This document shows, piece by piece, positions 8,948-18,201 of a stretch of DNA of 64,000 nt. Source of the DNA: Cellulosimicrobium sp. Marseille-Q4280. GTDB lineage: Bacteria > Actinomycetota > Actinomycetes > Actinomycetales > Cellulomonadaceae. The stretch lies in the NCBI RefSeq assembly GCF_943181405.1, contig NZ_CALPBY010000001.1:558001-622000 (forward strand). The letters are read 5' to 3'. The translations under genes were made by a program, and so were the position numbers. The stretch's first letter is position 1, and the number at the start of each line of letters is the position of its first letter. The notes beneath the pieces were generated by a model, which saw nothing but the letters and a program-made list of their open reading frames with translations, was not told the DNA's origin and made no database searches.

Positions 8948-10072
8948 TCAGCTGAGGCGCTGGCCCGAGGCAGCCGAGAAGACGTGCGAGTTGCCCGGGC
9001 GGATCGCCACGTAGATGCGCTCGCCCTTGGTGGGGACGTTGCGCGGGTCGACGCGGACGATGACCTGGTTGTCGCCGGCACCCGAGTGGACCTCGGCCTG
9101 CGCGGCCAGCTCGCCCTTGAGGGTGCCGTAGACGAACGCGTCGGAGCCGAGCTCCTCGACGATGTTCACCTCGACGGGGAACGCGCTCTCGTTGGCCTGC
9201 GACACGACGTCGAGGGCCTCGGGACGGAAGCCGATCGTCACCTTGCCGTTGTCGGCCTCGGTGAGCTTCGCGGCCACGTCGCGCTCGAGCGGCAGGCGGG
9301 CCGGGCCGACCTCGGCGACGCCACCGTTGACGGTGAACGTACCGATGTTCATGGCCGGCGAGCCGATGAAGCCCGCGACGAACACGTTCTGCGGGGTGTC
9401 GTACATCTCGCGCGGGGTGCCGACCTGCTGGAGCAGACCGTCCTTGAGGACCGCGATGCGGTCACCCATCGTGAGGGCCTCGGTCTGGTCGTGCGTGACG
9501 TAGACCGTGGTGACGCCGAGACGACGCTGGAGCGACGCGATCTGCGTACGGGTCTGGACGCGGAGCTTGGCGTCGAGGTTCGACAGCGGCTCGTCCATGA
9601 GGAACACCTGGGGCTGGCGCACGATGGCGCGGCCCATGGCGACGCGCTGGCGCTGACCGCCGGAGAGCGCCTTCGGCTTGCGGTCCAGGTACTCGGTGAG
9701 GTCGAGGATCTTCGCGGCCTCCTCGACGCGCTGGCGGATCTCCGCCTTCGGCGTGCCGGCGATCTTCAGCGCGAAGCCCATGTTGTCCGCGACGGACATG
9801 TGCGGGTACAGCGCGTAGTTCTGGAACACCATCGCGATGTCGCGGTCCTTCGGCTGGACGTCCGTGACGTCGCGGTCGCCGATGTAGATGTTGCCCGCGT
9901 TGACGTCCTCGAGGCCCGCGAGCATGCGGAGCGAGGTCGACTTGCCGCAGCCCGAGGGGCCGACGAGGACGAGGAACTCGCCGTCCTCGATGTGCAGGTT
10001 CAGCTGGTCCACCGCGGGGCGCTCGGTCCCGGGGTAGAGCCGCGTTGCGTGGTCGTAGGTGACCGTAGCCAT
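8948..10072 (-). CDS. ugpC: Sugar ABC transporter ATP-binding protein, UgpC/MsmK/MsiK type
   Basis: This 374-residue ATPase energises carbohydrate importers at the inner face of the membrane. Walker A is GPSGCGKST, the signature is LSGGQRQRVAMGRA, Walker B is VFLMDEPLSNLDAK, and the H-loop is VTHDQTEA. A C-terminal TOBE/MalK regulatory domain fills residues ~240-374. No permease or binding protein lies nearby. In actinobacteria one such shared ATPase (MsiK) often serves several sugar transporters, so that role is likely here, but this is inference. The ATG at 10070-10072 starts MATVTYDHA. A GGAGG lies 12 nt upstream, a rather long spacing. The trehalose genes end about 210 bp upstream. Confidence 0.9.
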   Translation of the reverse strand: MATVTYDHATRLYPGTERPAVDQLNLHIEDGEFLVLVGPSGCGKSTSLRMLAGLEDVNAGNIYIGDRDVTDVQPKDRDIAMVFQNYALYPHMSVADNMGFALKIAGTPKAEIRQRVEEAAKILDLTEYLDRKPKALSGGQRQRVAMGRAIVRQPQVFLMDEPLSNLDAKLRVQTRTQIASLQRRLGVTTVYVTHDQTEALTMGDRIAVLKDGLLQQVGTPREMYDTPQNVFVAGFIGSPAMNIGTFTVNGGVAEVGPARLPLERDVAAKLTEADNGKVTIGFRPEALDVVSQANESAFPVEVNIVEELGSDAFVYGTLKGELAAQAEVHSGAGDNQVIVRVDPRNVPTKGERIYVAIRPGNSHVFSAASGQRLS

Positions 10073-10285
10073 GATGGGTACATCCCTCCACCGGCAGGTA
10101 CGTGCCGGACGATCCGTTGTGCAGTGACGTGCCACTTCGACGTAGCTGTTCGCGATGGCGGACGAGCGTGTCTTCGACGACACAAATGAAGTCGGACCCC
10201 CACGTAGACAGGGACCCGACGTCATCGTGGAGCCGATACTACCCCCGGCTGCTGAGTGCTAGGTCACACCCCGGTGCCGCCGAGG

Positions 10286-11149
10286 TCACGATCCGGTCCC
10301 GACCTCACCGGCCAGGGCGCGCGCGAGGAGGTCGAGCGCGGCGGCCAGCGTGTCGGCGTCGGGCACGCGCACCGCCGCAGCGGTCTCGCCGGGACCGACC
10401 TTGATGCCCAGGTCGTCGCCGTCGAGGATCGCCAGGGCCGTCTCGTCGGTCGTGTCGTCGCCCGCGTACAGGACGCGCGTGCGGCCGGTCGTCCCGGCGT
10501 CCTGCCCGACGTCGTCGCGCAGCCGGTCCACCGCCTCGCCCTTCGACACGGTGAGGACGGCGATCTCGACGACGTCCTTGCCGTGCATCGCGTGCAGCCC
10601 GAGGTGCTCGGCCACCGCGTCGGCCGCGGCCTCGGCCGCGAGGGTGTCCTCGGCGGAGGCGAGCCGCGTGTGCAGGACGGCGGCGCTCGGCTTGTCCTGC
10701 ACCCAGGCGCCCTCGCGCCCGGCGACCGCGGCGGCCAGGCCGGTCCGCAGCTCGGCGAGCGCGCGCTCCTGGTCGTCGGTGAGCACGAGCGGCACGGCGT
10801 CCACCCCGTGCTCGGTCACGTGCCCGGTCTCGGCGCCGTGGCTCCCGACGAGGAACGTCCCGACCGGAGGTTCCCCGCGCTCGGCGAGATCGGTGAGGTT
10901 GCGCCCCGACACGAGGGCGAGCCGCGTCGTCGTCCCCTGCAGCGCCGCCGCGAGGCGGTCCACGGCGGCGCGGGCCGCGGGCGTCATGCGCGCGGCCAGG
11001 GGGTCGTCGACGAGGGGCGCGAGCGTCCCGTCGAAGTCGAGGGCGACGAGGCGCGCGCGGGGCGGCCGGTCGCCGTCGGCCGCGAATGCGAGGACGGCCT
11101 CGGCGACGTCGGGCGGCAGCGTGACGGGGGCCGGTGCACCCTCGCTCAT
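10286..11149 (-). CDS. otsB: Trehalose-6-phosphate phosphatase
   Basis: OtsB dephosphorylates trehalose 6-phosphate to trehalose in the cytoplasm. The 287-residue protein is a HAD-superfamily phosphatase. Motif I is LVALDFDGTLAPL with the nucleophile and acid/base aspartates. Motif II is LALVSGRNL. The C-terminal motif YAGDDTTDETAL binds magnesium. The ATG at 11147-11149 overlaps the otsA stop by 4 bp, so the two genes are translationally coupled with otsA first. Confidence 0.93.
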   Translation of the reverse strand: MSEGAPAPVTLPPDVAEAVLAFAADGDRPPRARLVALDFDGTLAPLVDDPLAARMTPAARAAVDRLAAALQGTTTRLALVSGRNLTDLAERGEPPVGTFLVGSHGAETGHVTEHGVDAVPLVLTDDQERALAELRTGLAAAVAGREGAWVQDKPSAAVLHTRLASAEDTLAAEAAADAVAEHLGLHAMHGKDVVEIAVLTVSKGEAVDRLRDDVGQDAGTTGRTRVLYAGDDTTDETALAILDGDDLGIKVGPGETAAAVRVPDADTLAAALDLLARALAGEVGTGS

Positions 11150-12642
11150 GCCCGGCGCTCCACGGCGTCGCCCTGCTGACCCCGGTCGGCGGGCTCGGTG
11201 GACCCCGAGGAGCGGCGCGGCACCCGCGACGGCATGGCGGTCAGCACGCCGAGGAACGACTCCGACCACTTGGCGACGTCGTCCGTGAGGACACGGCGGC
11301 GCAGCCGGCGCATGCGCTTGCGCTGCTCGCGGTGGTCCATGTGCGCGGCCGCGACGATGATGTCCTTCATCCCGTCGATGTCGTGCGGGTTGACGAGCAG
11401 CGCGCCCGACGCGAGTTCGTCCGCGGCGCCCGTGAACTCCGACAGGACGAGGACGCCGCGGTCGTCGGAGCGGGCCGCGACGTACTCCTTGGCGACGAGG
11501 TTCATGCCGTCGCGCAGCGACGTGACGAGCATGACGTCCGCCGCGAGGTAGAGGGCGGCCATCTCCTCGGGCGGGTACGAGTGGTGCAGGTAGTGGATGG
11601 CCGCGTGCCCGATCTCGGCGTACTCGCCGTTGATGCGGCCCACGGCGCCCTCGACGTGCTCGCGCAGCTCCTGGTAGGCGTCCACGTTCTCGCGGCTCGG
11701 GCTCGCGACCTGCACGAGCGTCGCGTGCTCGACGTCGAGCCGGCCGTCCTGCAGCAGCTCGCCGTACGCCTTGATGCGGTGCCGGATGCCCTTCGTGTAG
11801 TCGAGGCGGTCGACGCCGAGGATCATGACGTCGGGGTCGCCGAGGTCCGCGCGGACCTCGCGGGCCCGCTGCTGCACCTCGGGCGTGCGCGCGAGCTCGT
11901 CGAACCGCCGCGAGTCGATGGAGATGGGGAACGCGGCGGCGCGCACGTGCCGGTCGCGCCCCTCGGCGGTGGGGACCGTGATCATCGGGCCGCGCGTGGT
12001 GTACGCGCGCAGCCTGCGGACCGCGCGGATGAAGTTCGCGGCGTCGCCCGCCCGCTGGAAGCCGACCAGGTCCGCGCCGAGGAGCCCGTCGAGGACCTGG
12101 CGCCGCCACGGGAGCTGCTGGAAGAGCTCGAGCGGGGGGAAGGGGATGTGGTTGAAGAACCCGATCCGCACGTCGGGCCGCTGCTCGCGGACCATCTGCG
12201 GCACGAGCTGGAGCTGGTAGTCGTGCACCCACACGACGGCGCCCGGCGCCGCCTGCGCGACGGCGGCGTCGGCGAAGCGCTGGTTGACGCGCCGGTACGC
12301 CTCCCACCAGGTGCGGTGGTAGGTGGGCGGCGAGATGACGTCGTGGTAGAGCGGCCAGAGCGTGTCGTTGGAGAAGCCCTCGTAGTAGCGCTCGATCTCG
12401 TCGGCGCTCAGGGTCACGGGGACGAGGCGCATGTCGTCCGCGTCGAACGGCTCGTGCGCGAGGTCCGGGGCGCCGGACCAGCCGACCCACGCGCCGTCGG
12501 ACGCCTGCATGACCGCCTCGAGAGCCGTGACCAGGCCGCCCGGCGAGCGGCTCCACGAGACGTCACCCCCGGCGTCCACCGTGAAGTCCACGGGCAGCCG
12601 GTTGGCCACGACGACGAGATCGAACCCCTCTTTGCCTGACAA
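11146..12642 (-). CDS. otsA: Trehalose-6-phosphate synthase
   Basis: OtsA (GT20) transfers glucose from a nucleotide sugar to glucose 6-phosphate. The protein has 498 residues. Family motifs are [12 protein letters not shown] and [10 protein letters not shown] at the N-terminus, [29 protein letters not shown], and the C-terminal acceptor and nucleotide site region around [17 protein letters not shown]. The start is a TTG at 12640-12642, supported by a strong AAGGAG about 8 nt upstream; no better start exists. It leads the two-gene otsA-otsB operon. Trehalose made here would act as a compatible solute or reserve. Confidence 0.94.
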   Translation of the reverse strand: MSGKEGFDLVVVANRLPVDFTVDAGGDVSWSRSPGGLVTALEAVMQASDGAWVGWSGAPDLAHEPFDADDMRLVPVTLSADEIERYYEGFSNDTLWPLYHDVISPPTYHRTWWEAYRRVNQRFADAAVAQAAPGAVVWVHDYQLQLVPQMVREQRPDVRIGFFNHIPFPPLELFQQLPWRRQVLDGLLGADLVGFQRAGDAANFIRAVRRLRAYTTRGPMITVPTAEGRDRHVRAAAFPISIDSRRFDELARTPEVQQRAREVRADLGDPDVMILGVDRLDYTKGIRHRIKAYGELLQDGRLDVEHATLVQVASPSRENVDAYQELREHVEGAVGRINGEYAEIGHAAIHYLHHSYPPEEMAALYLAADVMLVTSLRDGMNLVAKEYVAARSDDRGVLVLSEFTGAADELASGALLVNPHDIDGMKDIIVAAAHMDHREQRKRMRRLRRRVLTDDVAKWSESFLGVLTAMPSRVPRRSSGSTEPADRGQQGDAVERRA

Positions 12643-12760
12643 CGGAATTCTCCTTGTGCTTCGATGGAACGCGGATGACGCGTCCCAGGGTAGACGGACG
12701 GTCGCGCACGGCGCGGGTCGACACCGAGCGTCCCGGGCCGCCGGACGTCGCGTCTGCGGC

Positions 12761-12772
12761 TACCTTGTCACC
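12761..12772 (+). promoter_or_regulatory. -10 box (TACCTT) before the Ser/Thr kinase gene
   Basis: TACCTT at 12761-12766 is followed after 6 nt by the ATG at 12773 with no Shine-Dalgarno sequence, which suggests a leaderless mRNA. Confidence 0.45.
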
Positions 12773-14488
12773 ATGGAGGAGTCCACGCAGCGCGTCGCAC
12801 CGACGGCGGGCGGACGCGGGCCGGCCCCCGGCAGCGAGGTCGGCGGCTACCTCGTCGGCGCGCGCCTCGGCTCGGGCGCCATGGGGACGGTGCACAGCGC
12901 GCACGACGGCGGCGGCAACCTCGTCGCGATCAAGTTCCTCCACGCGCACGTCGACGTCGACGCGGCGGCGCAGGGCCGCGAGCGGTTGCGGCGCGAGGCG
13001 CTGGCCCTGCAGCGGCTGCGACACCCCGCCGTCGCGCAGATCCTCGACGTCGAGCTCGACGGCCCGGACGCGTTCATCGTCACCGAGCTCGTCGACGGAC
13101 CGACGCTCGAGGACGAGGTCGCGGACGGCGGCCCGCTCGACGCCTGGGACCTGTACGAGCTCGCGGACCAGCTCGCCGCGGCGCTCGAGGCCGTCCACGC
13201 GGCGGGCGTCATCCACCGCGACCTCAAGCCGAGCAACGTCCTCGTGGCGTCGCGCGGTCCCGTGCTCATCGACTTCGGCATCGCGCAGGGTCTCGAGGAC
13301 GCGCGGGTGACGTCGACCGGACTGGTCATGGGCACGCCCGGCTACCTCGCGCCCGAGCTGCTCGAGGGCGCGGCGCCGAGCGCGGACACCGACTGGTGGG
13401 GCTGGGCCGCGCTGCTCGCCTACGCGGCCACGGGCCGGGCCCCGTTCGGCGTGCGGCCGACCGACGTCGTGCTCGCCCGGGCCCGCAGCGGACGACCCGA
13501 CCTCGCCGGCCTCGGGCCCGTCACCGCACAGGCGCTCGCGGGCGCGCTGCACGCCGACCCCTCCCGGCGTCTCGGCCCGACCGAGGTCGTCGCGGCGCTG
13601 CGCCGGGCCGCCGACACGGGCGACGCCCCCACCCAGCTCGTCGGGCCGCCGACCGGCCCGACGCAGGTCGTGGCACCCGCCGCCGCCGTCGCGGGTGCCG
13701 CTGCGGGTGCCGCGTGGGCTGCTGCGCCCGCGGTCGTGCCGCCACCCCTGCCCGCGTCCCAGACGCAGGTGAACGACGGCCGTACCGTCGCCGTGCCCGC
13801 GGGTGGCCCGGCCGACCCCGACCTGCTCGACGACCTCGGGGCGCCCCCCTCCGACGAGGCCGGCGAGCCGCTGTACGTGCGGCCCGTGCCGGCGTCCCGG
13901 CGCACGGCGCTCATGCTCCTCGCGGTGCCCCTCGTCCTCCTGGGGGCGATGTTCCCCGGGCTCGCGTTCGGCGCCCTCACGCTGTTCGTCGTCCTCGCGC
14001 GCGTCGTCGGCGTCACCACGGAGTCCCTGCACACGCGCCGTGAGCGGCGTGGCGTCCAGCGCAGCGACACGGCGCGCTCCGTCGCCGCGTCGCCCTGGTA
14101 CGTCCTCCGCGCGATCCTCGGCGCGCTCCCGTCGCTGCTCGTCGCGGCGTGCGCGGGAGTGCTGGTCGTCGTGGCGGGGTGGTGGCTCCTCGAGGCGGAC
14201 CGCTGGGTCGTCGTCGAGGGCCCCGACGGCGGCAACCCGCCCGTCGTGACGACCGTCCTGCTCGTGGTCGCGATGCTCGCGGCGGTCGTGCTCGCGTGGG
14301 TCGGCCCGCTCACGTACCTCACGCGCTACGGGACGCGCACCGCGCTCGCCCGGGTCGCCCCCGGGCGCACCGGGACTCTCGTCCTCCTCGGCCTCGGGAT
14401 CGCCCTCACCGTCGTGTGCGTGGTGCTGCTCGCGTCGGACCGCCCCGTCGAGTGGTGGCCGTTCCCGGGCCCGCCGGACCTGCGCTGA
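12773..14488 (+). CDS. Membrane-anchored serine/threonine protein kinase
   Basis: The 571-residue protein has a Hanks-type kinase domain in residues ~25-280. It shows the Gly loop LGSGAMGTVH, the lysine in VAIKFLH, the catalytic loop IHRDLKPSN, DFG and an APE motif. A Pro/Ala/Gln-rich juxtamembrane region (~290-400) follows, then four or five hydrophobic segments up to the C-terminus. Unlike PknB there are no PASTA repeats, so the sensing part is probably the membrane region itself. The ATG at 12773 follows a TACCTT box by 6 nt. It is divergent from otsA, with no direct evidence of a link to trehalose synthesis. Confidence 0.92.
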   Translation: MEESTQRVAPTAGGRGPAPGSEVGGYLVGARLGSGAMGTVHSAHDGGGNLVAIKFLHAHVDVDAAAQGRERLRREALALQRLRHPAVAQILDVELDGPDAFIVTELVDGPTLEDEVADGGPLDAWDLYELADQLAAALEAVHAAGVIHRDLKPSNVLVASRGPVLIDFGIAQGLEDARVTSTGLVMGTPGYLAPELLEGAAPSADTDWWGWAALLAYAATGRAPFGVRPTDVVLARARSGRPDLAGLGPVTAQALAGALHADPSRRLGPTEVVAALRRAADTGDAPTQLVGPPTGPTQVVAPAAAVAGAAAGAAWAAAPAVVPPPLPASQTQVNDGRTVAVPAGGPADPDLLDDLGAPPSDEAGEPLYVRPVPASRRTALMLLAVPLVLLGAMFPGLAFGALTLFVVLARVVGVTTESLHTRRERRGVQRSDTARSVAASPWYVLRAILGALPSLLVAACAGVLVVVAGWWLLEADRWVVVEGPDGGNPPVVTTVLLVVAMLAAVVLAWVGPLTYLTRYGTRTALARVAPGRTGTLVLLGLGIALTVVCVVLLASDRPVEWWPFPGPPDLR

Positions 14489-14547
14489 ACCCCGGGGCGG
14501 GTGACCGGCGTCCGGTCGGCACCCAGGCCCGTCCCAGGCGGCGTGTG

Positions 14548-14560
14548 TAGTCTGGGCGCC
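14548..14560 (+). promoter_or_regulatory. -10 box (TAGTCT) before the small membrane protein gene
   Basis: TAGTCT at 14548-14553 lies 7 nt before the GTG at 14561 and no ribosome site is present. This is consistent with a leaderless transcript. Confidence 0.45.
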
Positions 14561-15139
14561 GTGCTCCGGACGACGGTCACGCGCGGCCTCCCGCGCGGCG
14601 CGACGCGGGCGTCCGTCATGCCCGCGACCGGGCCGTTCCTCGGCCCCGTCGTCCTGCTCCTCACCGTCGCCGCAGCCCTGCTGACGACCCTCGCGGACCG
14701 CGGGTTCGCCGTCGTGCACCAGTGCGTGACCGTCCCCGGCGTCTGGGGGATCGCGGGGATGCACCTCGCGCTCGTCCACGAGACGCCCGACTGCCCGTCC
14801 GGGACGGCGCTCGGCGGTGACGGCGCCACGATGGTGACCGTGCTGGGCGTGCTCGCCGTGCCCGTCCTGCTGGGCCACGCGGTCGCCGCGCTCGTGGCCT
14901 GGGGCGTCTCGGCGCGCGTGCGCCGTGCGCACGCGCGGGCCCGCGAGCTGTCCGCCGGGACACGGCGTGTCCTGGCCGCACTCCTCGCCCGTGTCCTCGG
15001 CGCCTCGCAGGGACGGAGGGTCGTCGGGCCGCGTGCCCAGCGGCTGCCGCGGCCCGACGTCGTCCCCGCCGCGCTGCACCACCTCGCCGACGCCGTGGTG
15101 CGCACCCGGCGCGGACCCCCCGTGGCCGCCCTCGCCTGA
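14561..15139 (+). CDS. Small membrane protein of unknown function
   Basis: I do not recognise this 192-residue protein. It has two hydrophobic segments, around residues 28-45 (FLGPVVLLLTVAAALLTTLA) and 92-118. Between them is a probably extracytoplasmic loop containing two cysteines (HQC and PDC) that could form a disulphide. The C-terminal ~70 residues are Arg/Ala-rich and likely cytoplasmic. It lies between a kinase with a membrane tail and a DsbA-like oxidoreductase, so the paired cysteines may be meaningful. GC-codon use resembles the neighbours. Confidence 0.65.
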   Translation: MLRTTVTRGLPRGATRASVMPATGPFLGPVVLLLTVAAALLTTLADRGFAVVHQCVTVPGVWGIAGMHLALVHETPDCPSGTALGGDGATMVTVLGVLAVPVLLGHAVAALVAWGVSARVRRAHARARELSAGTRRVLAALLARVLGASQGRRVVGPRAQRLPRPDVVPAALHHLADAVVRTRRGPPVAALA

Positions 15140-15226
15140 CGGCTCCCGCACGCCGAGCCCGACGGCGGCACGCCCCGCCCTCCGTCGTCCCCGCACGACG
15201 ACCGCACCGCACCCGAAGGACCCACC

Positions 15227-16084
15227 ATGCCCAGCAACGAACCCCAGACCAAGGCCCAGCGCCGCGACGCCGCGCGCGCCGAGGCCCTCGCGCTCCGCGA
15301 GGCGCAGGCCAAGCGCGACCGCCGCAACCGGCTCATCACGATCGGCGCGCTCGTCGCCGGTCTGGCCGTCCTCATCGGCGTGTTCCTCTACTTCTTCATC
15401 CCCGCGCTGAACGACCAGAACGAGACCATCGACGCCGTCACCGCGGGGAACCTCAGCGAGGTCACGAACCCCGAGAACTCCACCGACGGCGGCATCCCGA
15501 TGGGGGCCGACGGCGCGGCCGGCACCGACAACGGAGCGGACGCCGTCGAGGTCGCGGTCTACCTCGACTACATGTGCCCCATCTGCGGCGACTTCGAGGA
15601 GGCGAACGGCGCGCAGCTCGACGCGCTGCGCGAGTCCGGCGACATCACCGTCGTGCTGCACCCCGTGTCGATCCTCGACCGCTACTCGCAGGGCTCGCAG
15701 TTCTCCACGCGTGCGGCGGCTGCCGCCGGCTTCGTCGCCGACCAGGCCCCCGAGGCCATGAACGAGTTCAACAGCATCCTGTTCGCCAACCAGCCCGCCG
15801 AGGGCTCCGAGGGCCTGACCGACGAGCAGATCGCGGACCTCGCCGAGCAGGCCGGCGTCCCCGCCGACGTCGCGGCACAGATCGCCGACGGCACGGCCAC
15901 CGAGGAGTTCGCCGACTGGGCCGCGACGGCCACGAACCTCGTCACCCAGGACGAGTCGCTCGCCAACCCGCAGTCCGGCGGGTTCGGCACACCGACGATC
16001 GCGATCGACGGTGAGCGCTGGGACGGCAACTGGTCCGACCCGAGCGCGCTGCCCGCCGCGGTCGAGGCCGCACAGCAGGGCTGA
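15227..16084 (+). CDS. DsbA-family thiol-disulfide oxidoreductase, membrane-anchored
   Basis: The 285-residue protein starts with a charged cytoplasmic segment (1-35). One transmembrane helix follows (about 36-60), then an extracytoplasmic thioredoxin-fold domain. The active site CPIC is at Cys117/Cys120, and the cis-proline loop GFGTPTIAI is near residue 250, as in actinobacterial DsbA proteins that form or shuffle disulphides in exported proteins. A GAAGGA lies 7 nt before the ATG. No VKOR partner is adjacent, although the gene just upstream encodes a two-cysteine membrane protein. Confidence 0.9.
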   Translation: MPSNEPQTKAQRRDAARAEALALREAQAKRDRRNRLITIGALVAGLAVLIGVFLYFFIPALNDQNETIDAVTAGNLSEVTNPENSTDGGIPMGADGAAGTDNGADAVEVAVYLDYMCPICGDFEEANGAQLDALRESGDITVVLHPVSILDRYSQGSQFSTRAAAAAGFVADQAPEAMNEFNSILFANQPAEGSEGLTDEQIADLAEQAGVPADVAAQIADGTATEEFADWAATATNLVTQDESLANPQSGGFGTPTIAIDGERWDGNWSDPSALPAAVEAAQQG

Positions 16085-16098
16085 CGTCCGACCGGGTC

Positions 16099-16137
16099 GC
16101 GCCGGACGAGCGGGTATCCTGCTCTCTCGTCCGGCGC
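16099..16137. promoter_or_regulatory. 12-bp perfect inverted repeat spanning the tRNA -10 region
   Basis: GCGCCGGACGAG at 16099-16110 is exactly complementary to 16126-16137. The 15-nt spacer holds TATCCT (16115-16120), a likely -10 box of the tRNA gene. The hairpin could terminate the upstream gene, or it could be an operator over the tRNA promoter. Confidence 0.6.
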
Positions 16138-16147
16138 GAGCCGGTGC

Positions 16148-16220
16148 GCCGCCTTAGCTCAGCTGGTAGAGCACTCGCCTTGTAAGCGAAAGGTCGTCGG
16201 TTCGAACCCGACAGGCGGCT
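16148..16220 (+). tRNA. tRNA-Thr (anticodon TGT)
   Basis: A 73-nt cloverleaf is formed. The acceptor stem GCCGCCT pairs with AGGCGGC, the D arm is GCTC/GAGC, the anticodon loop is CTTGTAA, and the T arm contains GGTTCGAACCC. The discriminator base is T at 16220, and CCA is not encoded. The anticodon stem has a C-A opposition at its first pair. Confidence 0.97.
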
Positions 16221-16228
16221 CCGCGCGA

Positions 16229-16255
16229 GCCCCCGACCTCCACGAGGTCGGGGGC
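16229..16255. terminator. Terminator hairpin after tRNA-Thr
   Basis: GCCCCCGACCTC at 16229-16240 pairs perfectly with 16244-16255 around a 3-nt loop. It is followed by TTCGTCGTCC. It can serve both the tRNA and the convergent SGNH hydrolase gene. Confidence 0.75.
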
Positions 16256-16265
16256 TTCGTCGTCC

Positions 16266-17123
16266 TCAGCCCTCCGCGAGCGGGACCGGCTGGAGCTCGG
16301 GTGCCTTCGGCAGCCTCCCGTCGCCCGACGACGTCCCCGTGAGGCGGCGCTGCACCCACGGCCCGACGTGCGCGCGCACCCACTGCCCGTGCTGCCGCGC
16401 GCGGTCGATCGCGGGCGACGGCGGCAGGGGGGTCAGCGGGTCGTCCCAGGCCGCGTCGTCGGGCGCCTGGCCCAGCCCGACGAGCGCCGCCTGCGCGACG
16501 CGCCGGTGCCCCTCGGGCGTGAGGTGGATCCGGTCGTCGGACCACATGCGCCAGTCCTGCAGCGCGCGCAGACCCCAGAGGTCCACGACGTACGCGCCCT
16601 GCCGCCGCGCGATGGCCCAGATGTGCGCGTTGTAGACCCCGACGCGCGATCGCGTCAGCCCGACGAGCGGCGAGTGCGACGCGTCGAAGCCCGTGCCCAT
16701 CAGCACGTCGATCCCCGCGGCCCGCAGTCGGGCGACCGCGTGCTCGAGGTTGCGCGCGAGGCGGTCGACGTCGGCGTTCGGACGCAGGATGTCGTTCCCG
16801 CCACCGATGACGCTCACGAGGTCCGGCTGCAGGGCGAGGGCCGCGGGCACCTGCTCCGTGAGGATCGACCGGAGCTTGCGGCCGCGGATCGCGAGGTTGG
16901 CGTACCGCAGCGGCTCGTCGCCCGCGGCGACACGGCGCACCGCGAGGTGCTGCGCGAGGAGGTCGGCCCAGCCGCGCTGGTGGTCGTCCTGGCCGGGGTA
17001 CGGGTCCCACAGCCCTTCGCTGAACGAGTCACCGACCGCGACGTAGCTGTTCCAGCGCGGTGGGGCGGTCTCGGGGGCGGGCGTTCCGGCGGACGGGGAG
17101 GTCGTCGGGTTCGGCGTCGTCAC
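16266..17123 (-). CDS. SGNH/GDSL-family hydrolase
   Basis: The 285-residue protein has the four blocks of SGNH esterases. Block I with the nucleophile is GDSFSEG, the block II glycine is in YANLAIRG, block III is IGGGNDI, and block V is DRIHLTPEGH with the catalytic Asp and His. Members hydrolyse esters of lipids or sugars, and the substrate cannot be inferred here. No signal peptide is seen, and the N-terminal ~22 residues are Pro/Thr-rich. The start is a GTG at 17121-17123. Its 3' end faces the tRNA terminator. Confidence 0.88.
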   Translation of the reverse strand: MTTPNPTTSPSAGTPAPETAPPRWNSYVAVGDSFSEGLWDPYPGQDDHQRGWADLLAQHLAVRRVAAGDEPLRYANLAIRGRKLRSILTEQVPAALALQPDLVSVIGGGNDILRPNADVDRLARNLEHAVARLRAAGIDVLMGTGFDASHSPLVGLTRSRVGVYNAHIWAIARRQGAYVVDLWGLRALQDWRMWSDDRIHLTPEGHRRVAQAALVGLGQAPDDAAWDDPLTPLPPSPAIDRARQHGQWVRAHVGPWVQRRLTGTSSGDGRLPKAPELQPVPLAEG

Positions 17124-17203
17124 CCGACCATTCTGCTCCTACCGCTCGCGTGGTCCCGGCAGCTCAAGGGGTCGCGGTGAGGGGCAGTTCCGCGGTGGTT
17201 CCC

Positions 17204-17282
17204 GGGACGCGCGCGCGGTCTACCATCCGCCGCTCGTTCCTCGCGGCTCCCGCCAGACCCACCACGACCGCGCGCGCGTCCC
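17204..17282 (+). repeat. Dispersed cruciform element, copy B
   Basis: A perfect 17-bp stem (17204-17220 with 17266-17282) of CG-alternating sequence encloses the 45-nt core TACCATCC...ACCCACCAC. The stem sequence is unrelated to those of copies A, C and D. GGTGG/CCACC at 17194 and 17285 may extend the stem. It fills much of the 300-bp space between the SGNH hydrolase start and the ung stop. Confidence 0.95.
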
Positions 17283-17358
17283 GTCCACCACCGCTCGTCC
17301 GTCGCCTCGCCACGACCTGCGGTACGGCCAAGACCCAGGACTCTCGCGGTCCAGGCCC

Positions 17359-18060
17359 CTAGGTGGTCGGCAGGTGCCAGTCGACGGGGGCGGCGCCTTG
17401 CGCGACGAGGAGCTCGTTGACGCGCGAGAACGGGCGGGAGCCGAAGAAGCCGCGGCGGGCCGAGAGCGGACTCGGGTGCGCGCTGGCGACGACGGGGGTG
17501 TCGCCGAGCATCGGGCGCAGCGTCGCGGCGTCGCGGCCCCAGAGGATCGCGACCAGGGGGGCGTCGCGCGCGACGAGCGCCCGGATCGCGGCCTCGGTGA
17601 AGGCCTCCCAGCCCTGGCCGCGGTGCGATCCCGGCTCGCCGGGACGCACGGTCAGGACCCTGTTGAGCAGCATGACGCCCTGGTCGCTCCACGCCGACAG
17701 GTCGCCCGTCGCGGGGGTCGGGGCCCCGACGTCGTCCGCGAGCTCCGCGAAGATGTTCTGCAGGGAGCGCGGCACGGGGCGCACGTGGGGCTGCACCGAG
17801 AAGGACAGGCCCATCGGGTGGCCGGGCGTGGGGTACGGGTCCTGCCCGACGACGAGCACGCGCACCTCCGCGAGCGGGCGCGAGAACGCGTTGAGGATGG
17901 CCGACGGCGCGGGCAGGTACTCGCGGCCGGCGGCGACCTCCGCACGGAGGAAGTCGCCCGTCGCGTGCAGCTGCGCCTCGAGGGGCGCGAGCGCCTCGGC
18001 CCAGTCGGGAGCCATGACGCTCGCGAGCGGGGGACGGGTCGTTCCGGGTGCGCTCTCCAC
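17359..18060 (-). CDS. ung: Uracil-DNA glycosylase
   Basis: Ung removes uracil from DNA as the first step of base-excision repair. The 233-residue protein carries the water-activating motif [13 protein letters not shown], the uracil-recognition stretch [17 protein letters not shown], and the leucine-loop motif [21 protein letters not shown]. The GTG at 18058-18060 is preferred because the N-terminal [16 protein letters not shown] aligns with the usual family start. A TACGCT box also lies 8 nt upstream. An ATG at 18013-18015 would cut into that region. Confidence 0.93.
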   Translation of the reverse strand: MESAPGTTRPPLASVMAPDWAEALAPLEAQLHATGDFLRAEVAAGREYLPAPSAILNAFSRPLAEVRVLVVGQDPYPTPGHPMGLSFSVQPHVRPVPRSLQNIFAELADDVGAPTPATGDLSAWSDQGVMLLNRVLTVRPGEPGSHRGQGWEAFTEAAIRALVARDAPLVAILWGRDAATLRPMLGDTPVVASAHPSPLSARRGFFGSRPFSRVNELLVAQGAAPVDWHLPTT

Positions 18061-18201
18061 GAGCACCGAGCGTAGCCCGCGCCCGGCGAGGACGAATGAC
18101 ACCGGTGTGGTTCGCTGCGTACCCTGGGGACGGTCCGACGGTCGCGACGCGATCGGGGCGGACGGTTTCGGTGACGAGAACGTGCACGACGGGAGGGAAC
18201 C

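Noticed and set aside
10286-12556. A 756-residue minus-strand reading frame spanning otsA and otsB
   Set aside because: Only its C-terminal part is otsB. The rest is an Arg/Ala-rich shadow of otsA in another frame.
16148-16220. tRNA-Thr as an integration site of a genomic island
   Set aside because: No integrase and no direct repeat of the tRNA 3' end were seen downstream.
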